In this document: positions 44,801 through 51,277 of the stretch, one piece after another
Layout: the number at the start of each line of letters is the position of its first letter
How positions within the stretch are numbered: position 1 is the first letter of the stretch
Source of the DNA: RGIG426 sp045598065
GTDB taxonomy: Bacteria > Bacillota > Clostridia > Oscillospirales > Acutalibacteraceae
NCBI GenBank assembly: GCA_045598065.1
Contig: JAZLLJ010000030.1
Coordinates: 8,111-72,110, forward strand
DNA: 64,000 nt
Direction: 5' to 3'
Position numbers and translations under genes: made by a program
Notes under the pieces: generated by a model
Database searches by the model: none
The model's input: the letters and a program-made list of their open reading frames with translations, nothing else
Told to the model about the DNA's origin: nothing

Positions 44801-46846
44801 CTTCAGTTTGTTCCAGTCGAGATCGGTTTCGACGTCGCTTTCTTTGTTTTCGGAACTTTCTTCAAATTCCCCTTTACGGTTGGCGGTCTCTTCATCGCCA
44901 CCGTTCACATAAATCGGCTCTTCACCGGGTTTCTCCTTGTCAGAGGCGCCATAAGAGCACATAATCGTCGATTTATCGAAATCACGGGTAATAATCCAGT
45001 TGGAAGTGACTTTGCCGGTACCGGCGCCCTCTCCCCGTTCATGAAGTTCCAAAACGCGATGGCCGATCCATTCGGGATCGTAGATGATAAGGCTCTTCAT
45101 CTGCCAGTCGTCGGCGTAGGTGGAATTCATAGATATATCAAACGACTTGAATTGAGAGACATCGTCCACATCCATAAAGAACATAATCTCTCCACCGGGA
45201 CGCAGCCCATAATAGCGATGGTAATCCGGAAATGCCGAACCGTCATCGTAGAATACGTTATCATAGTACGGCCAATATCCATAGAAATCCTCGGGTGCGG
45301 TAATCAATGAGTAGGTTTTGGTGGTTTTGGTAACACCGGAGGTGGATTGATAGGTGAATTTAATTTTCACCTCAGACGTCGTGCCTGCATCTTTGGGCGT
45401 ATCGGTCTTGATAACGACCACGTAGCGACCTTTATAATCGGGCGACAAATCAGCACCGGTGTCATTTTCTTTCACCGAAAGCGTTTTCGGCGAGTCATAA
45501 GACAGCGTAATACCGCTGTTTCCTTCCGCCATCACATACGCAATCGGAATACCGTTGATAGTGTAGAACAAATCCGTCTCACCGTCACCGGTATATTCCA
45601 GTTGATCAACATTCTTATACAGTTTGAAGGACGAAATGGACAGCGTATCTTTTTCGAGTTTATCTTTCGTCCAGTTCTCTAAATCCGGTGAGAGTCTCCC
45701 TGAAACGGTGTTTTTAATCCCCGCGAGTTCAGGCACATCCAAGGTGTAGGACAGTTTGCAGGAAGTCATTTTCTTGAACGCAGGAAGCTTACCGGAGAAC
45801 ACTAACTGCTCTCCCTGCTGCAACACTTTCCACGGGCACAACGCTTTGTCGTATTCAGCATACCCGTTTTCCGTCGACCACGCAGCCGCGCTGGAAAGCA
45901 CCGGGAGTTTTGCTGAATACGAAACACCGCCGACATCTTCATAGGTGATATCCAGCATCAGCACCTCTTTGATAAGTATCATATCCCGGAACGGACACTC
46001 GATCATCATTTTTTCAATACCGGCTTTATAAAAATCCGCAATATCGATTTCAAACAAGTATTCGTCGCTGTCATGGGTGGAATACGCCTCGTTGTTACCG
46101 CTGACGAACTGGTAATCGCCGCCGGAGGGGGCAAAGCAAAACACCTTGTCATTGCCGGACAGGTTTAAATCCACCGTCTTGTTGAAAGAGTAAATCGCTT
46201 TGCCGGAGAAATCAATGAACAGACTGGTAGAATAATATCCAATCATCTGCAGGCCGTAAAGCGTTTCCACTTTATAAATGCTGATACCTTTACAGGTCCA
46301 CCCCTTCTTGTAGGTAGAAGAGTAATGTTCGTGAACGTCCACCGAGGTAATGCTGTCCACCGTGTAGTGCGGCGTAAACAGAATCTCATCGGTACTGTTG
46401 GGCATCAGCATATTGCTCGACATTAGATTATCAATGTCAACGGTATAGCCGGTATAGTTTTCGACGTTGCTCAGGCGTTTTTCCAAACCGCTGACAGACA
46501 TCGCTAATTCATAGGTACTTTCTTTCGGATGGGAATTCGGCGACACAAATTCCACACGGGACACGCCACCCTTGTCCTTATAATGCACTGCAAAATAACT
46601 GACGTCCGCGCCGCCGTTGACACCGGTGGAAACGCGAAGGAGATAGGTGTTTTCACAGGCTTTCCCTTCCTGTGAAGCAACACTAACACCGCCGGATGAC
46701 TTACTTATCCCTTCGTTTGCCGCAGATGCCGGCAAAGCAGGTGCAATATAAGGCATGACAAAGCAGAGGATCAGCAAAAGCGCCGTAAAACGCCATACTG
46801 TCCTCTTTGCTTTTTGCAAAGAATGCCGTGTTGTCGAGTGTTCCAT
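41894..46846 (-). CDS. giant secreted repeat protein, about 1650 aa
   Basis: ATG 46846 (MEHSTTRHSLQK) has GGAGG 7 bases upstream; the ATG 6 bases earlier abuts that site. A signal peptide of about 42 residues ends PALPASAANEG. The body is beta-rich and holds at least four related modules with the pattern G-x4-F...D...W-x2-K-x-(V/I): RPGGEIMFFMDVDD, FRAGEKESFTIYTNQDLG, FREGHTDRFFISLTDV and LEAGKTATFSFLMKN, each followed about 30 residues on by a W/F and a beta strand. This recalls PLAT/LH2-like or jelly-roll sandwiches. The last about 45 residues are Thr/Glu/Pro-rich with no LPxTG or membrane anchor. Its place in the operon makes it a candidate surface component or cargo. Confidence 0.8.
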   Translation of the reverse strand: MEHSTTRHSLQKAKRTVWRFTALLLILCFVMPYIAPALPASAANEGISKSSGGVSVASQEGKACENTYLLRVSTGVNGGADVSYFAVHYKDKGGVSRVEFVSPNSHPKESTYELAMSVSGLEKRLSNVENYTGYTVDIDNLMSSNMLMPNSTDEILFTPHYTVDSITSVDVHEHYSSTYKKGWTCKGISIYKVETLYGLQMIGYYSTSLFIDFSGKAIYSFNKTVDLNLSGNDKVFCFAPSGGDYQFVSGNNEAYSTHDSDEYLFEIDIADFYKAGIEKMMIECPFRDMILIKEVLMLDITYEDVGGVSYSAKLPVLSSAAAWSTENGYAEYDKALCPWKVLQQGEQLVFSGKLPAFKKMTSCKLSYTLDVPELAGIKNTVSGRLSPDLENWTKDKLEKDTLSISSFKLYKNVDQLEYTGDGETDLFYTINGIPIAYVMAEGNSGITLSYDSPKTLSVKENDTGADLSPDYKGRYVVVIKTDTPKDAGTTSEVKIKFTYQSTSGVTKTTKTYSLITAPEDFYGYWPYYDNVFYDDGSAFPDYHRYYGLRPGGEIMFFMDVDDVSQFKSFDISMNSTYADDWQMKSLIIYDPEWIGHRVLELHERGEGAGTGKVTSNWIITRDFDKSTIMCSYGASDKEKPGEEPIYVNGGDEETANRKGEFEESSENKESDVETDLDWNKLKHSMTYKESMQDLGFNRVRGTYEVEVQVAGNDSANEKDGDTGSKNLFYFQLTFQGGNSGYVLANQQLTADGFRAGEKESFTIYTNQDLGDLTAIRILPDDSDTNESTDIFDKLNIKSITVTKKSSAVASTSWFFDNVGWIKIDYRDDAPKNTASGLQGRNASDLVREFTVSGKGVSSNLMVSITTDPYNVAAEDTYSGEAFDSQFEGTVTATVTYINKDGEQKKNFDVVQKMYEYNGQQPRYETREGKSLGKMTGESGGEVVCAVSNREYMFREGHTDRFFISLTDVTSIKKIELFARDVYGTTWNIKEVKVWQLLENGTLRLNCVDEFQRHTDNQMKLITKSDQNTYAVILPPNQDEGNQVITFEDNTIVTKESEEGWSSTITRKPENRNDSLNVYVYMAENAQSPVKVSNGQTTKVYDLRAELTYESSDHDGPMRMTVNGLNYDTTDRVFYATGITAYGFTTLNKTNLVVPSLDKVSALVDHMIVQHVRSGVVIGYYYMDYHTPGTGNPINVFSSTGEQFPSSKHSISTEQQIVTMLFGKDTVASGLVAEASDVAISIRYTLKGDPLGKEYSSPYVFLTDVKTKDADGQEIMKYAAVKPGLLVQVPFAIPNLKEITGITVAGTGSVNASVDGMTVGCYPIQGDTSTPTKWYNFAAAAKLTATPVLMSVTDVNVAPVEITVTTAESTDVVSSSTADPIRMTIGYVSQDGRQTRTMAIDDVRAYMTDGKLEAGKTATFSFLMKNCSEIRYVVIEPHSKEPYSQAAWGIENLKVRTIVDGKEQLAERKLSDPIIREGDPRTINLCNISISTKTSFYNSKVEKSSTINSDSQGKSAVLVYSGDQVTIKPTVNGSLAGYGYTVSAVKAVGDAVSEVDCFTKNGSQIVFDSPRNTTGGIEVYRVIITSDENPAVQAVVEISVEAENTMLTTTEPTTASTEPTPTEETSPETTETVASGSETEVTEPTTTSVTE

Positions 46847-46864
46847 AGCCATTCCTCCAAGTTT

Positions 46865-46909
46865 CCGCGTTTTGCAAGGTTTCTCTAACCAAAAAAGGGA
46901 AAAACGCGG
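46865..46909 (-). repeat. hairpin in the leader of the giant gene
   Basis: CCGCGTTTT (46865-46873) and AAAACGCGG (46901-46909) enclose an inner GGTT..AACC hairpin, ending about 20 bases before the GGAGG ribosome site. Confidence 0.5.
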
Positions 46910-46910
46910 T

Positions 46911-46921
46911 GAAAGGTTACA
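46911..46921 (-). promoter_or_regulatory. ECF-like -35 motif upstream of the giant gene
   Basis: TGTAACCTTTC on the minus strand, the same 11-mer as at 60577-60587 before the sigma gene. It resembles ECF -35 elements (TGAAAC/TGTAAC followed by TTT). No matching CGTA/CGTC -10 is seen at 16-17 bases. Confidence 0.35.
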
Positions 46922-46947
46922 TTATTAAAGAGAATATTTTCCGATAC

Positions 46948-47253
46948 TTATCCGTTATCAATATGCAAAAGCCCTGCAAATCCGGTCATTTCAAATACTT
47001 CCATCACCATACGGTTAACACGGCGAAGGACCAGTTCTCCCTCTCGCTTACGCATTTTGATGTGGAGATTTTTAAGAATGCGCAGACCGGCGGAAGAAAC
47101 GTACTCCATTCCTTCCATATTCAAAATCACACGGGAAAACCGTTCGGAAACGTTTTCAAAAATCGTTTCCATTTCCTTTGACGTTACCGAATCCAGTCGG
47201 CCCATCAGAATGAGTTCTCCTTCATCCCCTCGGTTAATCAGTTTTACTTTCAT
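46948..47253 (-). CDS. STAS-domain (anti-anti-sigma-like) protein
   Basis: A stand-alone STAS domain of 101 residues. ATG 47253 (MKVKLINRGDEGELIL) is used though AAAGGAGG is about 15 bases upstream; an in-frame GTG at 47292 has no ribosome site. The core GRLDSVTSKEMETIF and the phospho-serine region MEGMEYVSSAGLRILKNL match SpoIIAA/RsbV-like antagonists, with FEMTGFAGLLHI at the end. Proteins of this type are switched by kinase phosphorylation and by SpoIIE/RsbU-type phosphatases such as the one at 8843-10324. It is placed between virB4 and the giant gene, an uncommon location. Confidence 0.88.
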   Translation of the reverse strand: MKVKLINRGDEGELILMGRLDSVTSKEMETIFENVSERFSRVILNMEGMEYVSSAGLRILKNLHIKMRKREGELVLRRVNRMVMEVFEMTGFAGLLHIDNG

Positions 47254-47292
47254 AGCAGGAAAAGAGAACCTCCTTTCTGTCCTTTGTTTCAC

Positions 47293-50200
47293 TTAACCAC
47301 GTTTCGAATTATAATGCGCCAGTTCTTCAATCGTAATGGCAATTACGGTCTCACCGTAATCTTTCATACGATCAATCGGCGACACATCGCCAAGGCGCTT
47401 GGCTTCCATAACCAAAAGCGACATAATATCGAAGCCGGATTTCTTCTTTTCCTCGTCGCCTTCGGCAGCGGAATCCGGTTTTTCCGCCGGTTTTTCTTCC
47501 GGTTTTTCCGTCGGTTTTTCTTCCGGTTTTTCCGTCGGTTTTTCTTCCGGTTTTTCCGCCGGTTTTTCTCCCGGCTTTTCTTCCGGTTTTTCTGCCGCCG
47601 GCGTCTCTGCTTTTTCGGCAACAGGCGGTATGTCGTTGGCCTCGTCTCTATCCACAGTCACTGTGCCGGAAGCGCCCGGAATCATACCCGGCACCTCATA
47701 CTGCGCCACCGTAGGCTCCGTTGCCAATCCGCCGGAAGCATTCGTTCCACGCTCCACTGCCAAAGCGGCATCCACGGCGCGGCGAATCTCCTCCTGCATA
47801 GCATCGTGGCTGAATTTAGACAAAAGTTCCGCCAACAACCGCTCTGTTTCGCCGGAAGAAGCCGGTGCCTGCACCACAACAGGTTGCATCAAAGGTGTGG
47901 CCGACGCCGCGATAAGCGCCGGATCCACCGTCGGAACGACCGGAGCGGAAACCGCGTTGCTCTCGGGCAGGTCGAACTCCTCTTCCAGCTCGATTTCTTC
48001 TGTAAAGGCAACCGCCTTTTCAGAAGAACGTTTAGTTTCTTCGGCGGCAAGTTCTTCTTCCTCGGTAATCTCTTCAAATACCACGTGCGCACGAGCTTCT
48101 TTTTCAACGATTTCCTCTTCCATAACCTTCTTCACGTGGACATTCTGTTCGTGAATTTCACGGGAATCGCCCATAAAGTCATCCCATGCGGCTTCACCGT
48201 CGTCATCACGGAAATAACGGGAAATATACTCCCGTTCTTTGAACATCGCCACAACGTCCTCCGGCACTGCCACCTTAAAGGTGGAACGGCTTTGGGGCGA
48301 CATAATAGCAAATGCCTGACCGCGAGGAGCAGAAATAATTTCTTCCTGCTCACTTTCGTTGATTCCGCCCGCTTTTTCATACAGCGTGCACAAATCTTCC
48401 ATATCGTTCGGCGCCAAAGAGAACACAAAACTGTATTGGCAGGCATTAATGATAGCCGTGGATTTGCGAGCAATTTCTTCCGAGCCCACAAAGTCCTTGA
48501 TGTTCTGGGTAATGACAATCTGCATACCGTTGTATTTACGAATACGCTTCGCCAACTGATACATAAAGTCAAGCGCGACCGGGAATTTGGTATCAATAAA
48601 CACGTGTGCCTCATCAATAACTACCACAATTTTACGCTTGACACCGTAACGCATATTGTAGTCGCGGTTTTTGATGATCTCGTTGTCGATGTATTTCAGC
48701 ACCAAAAGCATCTGTGCATTGGCAATGGTGCCGTTACGGTTGGCAAGCAAGCTTTGGAAGTTGAACACCGTGAAGTTCTCGTCGGTCGTAACCGTAGACG
48801 GACCGTTCCAAATGTTGGCGTTGCGCCCACCGGCAGAGAATTTCGCAATGTAGTTCATCAGCGTACGAAGCATAGTGCGAATATACTCGTTGTCGGTGGT
48901 CTGGAACTCCGACAGCACCGCATCGTACAAGTCATCAAACACCGGGTAATCTTCCGGGCGCAGACGGCTCAAATCCGTTTCGGCGGTGATACCCATATTG
49001 GTATACATCCGGTCGATAATGGAGTTTAAGTATTCCATCGCATCGCGGTCGCAATCCGGCAGAATCTGGCGGAAGAACTCCTCTAAGAACTGCAGGTGTG
49101 TCGCATAACTGCCCGAAACCGTCTCCGTTCCCTCTTCGTCATCATCCAAAGCGGTGATGATATGGAACGGGTTGAGTCGCCCATATTGCGCGTTGCCCAC
49201 GTTGATAAACTTGCCGTGGAGGTTGTGCGCCAATTCGGTATATTCATTTTCCGGATCAAGGATAAAGATTTTGCTGTCATCTGCAGCCAAGTTAGCAAGC
49301 AGACTCTTGGTGGCATAGGATTTACCGGAACCGGATTTACCCACAATCACCATATTGGAGTTAACGCGCTCGGAATCGCGGCGGAAGAAGTCAATAAACA
49401 CCGGCACGCCGTCCGATTGACCGAGTTTAATACCCTTTTCATCCGAAATGTGGGCGAAAATCCACGGATAGGAAGCCGCAACAGAGTTGCTGGGAATTCC
49501 GCGGCCGTCTTTGTGCATAGGATCCCACGCGCTGATTTGACTGCCCACAAACGCATGGACTTGGTCAAAGTCCATATTGTTAAGGCGCAGGTTGGATTCA
49601 CTGTAAAGTCGACGGACCGTGCGTTTCATATTGGTGATGTTGGCAAGCGACGACTCTTTCAATTTGGGATCGTCGTTAAGCACGCACGTTTGGTTGATAT
49701 CGTAGCAAGTCACGTAGATGTTGACCGAAAGAAGGGTTTCGTTATCCCCTTGCAGTGTGGCCAGTAAATCGCTTAACGTCTCAATGTGTTCTTGCAGTTC
49801 AATACGTTTGGAATCGATACCGGTAGCACGATATTGGGCGCGCAGTTCTTGCAGCGAGAAGTCGATGGCACGCACCGATTTATTGCGGTCCATCGGCGTG
49901 CATTTCACCACCACTTTGGTGGCCGGCATAGACATTACACCGGCAAGCCACGCATCGCCGACAACCGACGGATAGTTGACCACTCGCATATTGTGGGTAA
50001 CAATTTGGTTAACGAGAACCGTCCGGGCTTTCATCTGCACGTACTGTGGCATCGCCCATTTGGCATAATCCTCGGGTTTCACGTTGTCAATCTCTTTTTC
50101 GTCAAAATCCAACGCGTTGGAATATTTAAGGAACACTGCCAATTCTTTGTTTCCGAGGCGGTGAACTTTGAGTTCGGCGTTACGCAAAAGGTCCAGCGCA

Positions 50201-51186
50201 GAATGCACCGCATTGTTCAGTTGATTGCGATCGCTGTCGAACAGCACGACGTAATAGAACGGCACCACCACTTTGTCACCGAAGCAGAGATTGCGCAGGT
50301 CGTTGATTCGATCATACAGCACCTCCACACGGGCTTTCATCTCATCTTCCGAGAGAAAGCCTTTTTCGTAGGACTGTTTCAGTTCGTCCAATTTGTCATA
50401 CTCATGGTCCAAATGGCTTTCAAAATCGACCGGTCGCTCAATCTTTACAATGTTGGCGGCAAATTCCGGCGGCAAAGAACGCAGCACACGCCCTAAACCG
50501 TTTTCAATGGAGTTTGCGCGGCGAGAAGGCGAGAAGAAACGGAATTCCACCGGATCAATCTCAATCGCCGCACCGTAATATTTGTTGCCGTATTTGATAA
50601 AATTGTCCCGAATATCGGTAAACGCTATAATCTCTTCCATCTCAAAAGAGTTAGCGGAAGGCGCGTTTTTCTTTTTCGCTTTTTCGCGTTTTTTCGCGGC
50701 ACTTTGGTTGGCACGTTTCAGCCAAATCGCATCTTTTTCCTCATCGGACACGTTTTTGTCCTTCAGGATTTTGTCATCCGCTTTGCGCTCGGCTTTTTCG
50801 GCTTTGAGACGCGCCTTGCGGTTCAACTCGTTTTCCGGCGCCTGCTGTCCGTCCACAAACAGTTCCTCAAACGCCGCTTCTTTCATTCCCTTGTCGTTTT
50901 GTAAACGCAAAGAAGCGTCGTCATAGGTGCGCTCGTAATGGTGGCGATACCCGAAATGCCGCAACATATGGAGCAAAAAGATATAGTTCGGCTCTTTGTC
51001 TAAACGCACCAAAAGGATTGCTGCCAAAAACAGCAATCCTGCGGCAATAAACAGTCGTCCGGGGATGGTCGAAAGCAGAATGAGTAAAATCAGTCCCGCT
51101 GCCACAACACCAATGGCAACGTCTGCAATTCGAACGCCCTTAAAGAACTCGACTTGTACTTTTGTTCTGCCCGGAATCAGGCGCAT
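47293..51186 (-). CDS. VirB4-like ATPase with fused N-terminal membrane segment
   Basis: Main ATPase of type IV secretion. Residues about 17-62 form two membrane helices (IADVAIGVVAAGLILLILL, IAAGLLFLAAILLVRL), a VirB3/PrgI-like piece fused to VirB4. A Lys/Glu linker (about 115-175) precedes the TraC/VirB4 N-terminal domain. Walker A is VGKSGSGKSYATK (about 612-624), with ILDPENEYTELA, Walker B VVVIDEAHVFID (about 854-865) and ITQNIKDFVGS. After about residue 1010 a variable tail follows: Glu-rich, then xEKP repeats (about 1197-1237), then a conserved end DIMSLLVMEAKRLGDVSPIDR. Length 1297 is well above the usual 600-850. Confidence 0.92.
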   Translation of the reverse strand: MRLIPGRTKVQVEFFKGVRIADVAIGVVAAGLILLILLSTIPGRLFIAAGLLFLAAILLVRLDKEPNYIFLLHMLRHFGYRHHYERTYDDASLRLQNDKGMKEAAFEELFVDGQQAPENELNRKARLKAEKAERKADDKILKDKNVSDEEKDAIWLKRANQSAAKKREKAKKKNAPSANSFEMEEIIAFTDIRDNFIKYGNKYYGAAIEIDPVEFRFFSPSRRANSIENGLGRVLRSLPPEFAANIVKIERPVDFESHLDHEYDKLDELKQSYEKGFLSEDEMKARVEVLYDRINDLRNLCFGDKVVVPFYYVVLFDSDRNQLNNAVHSALDLLRNAELKVHRLGNKELAVFLKYSNALDFDEKEIDNVKPEDYAKWAMPQYVQMKARTVLVNQIVTHNMRVVNYPSVVGDAWLAGVMSMPATKVVVKCTPMDRNKSVRAIDFSLQELRAQYRATGIDSKRIELQEHIETLSDLLATLQGDNETLLSVNIYVTCYDINQTCVLNDDPKLKESSLANITNMKRTVRRLYSESNLRLNNMDFDQVHAFVGSQISAWDPMHKDGRGIPSNSVAASYPWIFAHISDEKGIKLGQSDGVPVFIDFFRRDSERVNSNMVIVGKSGSGKSYATKSLLANLAADDSKIFILDPENEYTELAHNLHGKFINVGNAQYGRLNPFHIITALDDDEEGTETVSGSYATHLQFLEEFFRQILPDCDRDAMEYLNSIIDRMYTNMGITAETDLSRLRPEDYPVFDDLYDAVLSEFQTTDNEYIRTMLRTLMNYIAKFSAGGRNANIWNGPSTVTTDENFTVFNFQSLLANRNGTIANAQMLLVLKYIDNEIIKNRDYNMRYGVKRKIVVVIDEAHVFIDTKFPVALDFMYQLAKRIRKYNGMQIVITQNIKDFVGSEEIARKSTAIINACQYSFVFSLAPNDMEDLCTLYEKAGGINESEQEEIISAPRGQAFAIMSPQSRSTFKVAVPEDVVAMFKEREYISRYFRDDDGEAAWDDFMGDSREIHEQNVHVKKVMEEEIVEKEARAHVVFEEITEEEELAAEETKRSSEKAVAFTEEIELEEEFDLPESNAVSAPVVPTVDPALIAASATPLMQPVVVQAPASSGETERLLAELLSKFSHDAMQEEIRRAVDAALAVERGTNASGGLATEPTVAQYEVPGMIPGASGTVTVDRDEANDIPPVAEKAETPAAEKPEEKPGEKPAEKPEEKPTEKPEEKPTEKPEEKPAEKPDSAAEGDEEKKKSGFDIMSLLVMEAKRLGDVSPIDRMKDYGETVIAITIEELAHYNSKRG
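47476..47596 (-). repeat. 12-nt tandem repeat coding (x)EKP units in VirB4 tail
   Basis: About ten copies of a 12-base unit giving KPEEKPGEKPAEKPEEKPT-type sequence. In-frame expansion or contraction by slippage would change linker length only. Confidence 0.85.
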
Positions 51187-51230
51187 AGGGGTTCACCTCC
51201 CAAAAGGTTCGGGGTTTATAACGGGGTTTA

Positions 51231-51266
51231 CCCGACCGCGCAAAACACTTTTTTTGCGCGGTCGGG
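51231..51266 (-). repeat. strong intercistronic hairpin between virB6-like and virB4 genes
   Basis: A 15-bp perfect stem CCCGACCGCGCAAAA (51231-51245) / TTTTGCGCGGTCGGG (51252-51266). On the minus strand no T run follows, so it probably modulates stability or the ratio of the two products. Confidence 0.65.
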
Positions 51267-51277
51267 GATGCTAAAAT

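Noticed and set aside
47284..49029. 581-residue plus-strand open frame opposite virB4
   Set aside because: Arg/Phe/His-rich translation, including the antisense of the EKP repeat; no ribosome site or domain.
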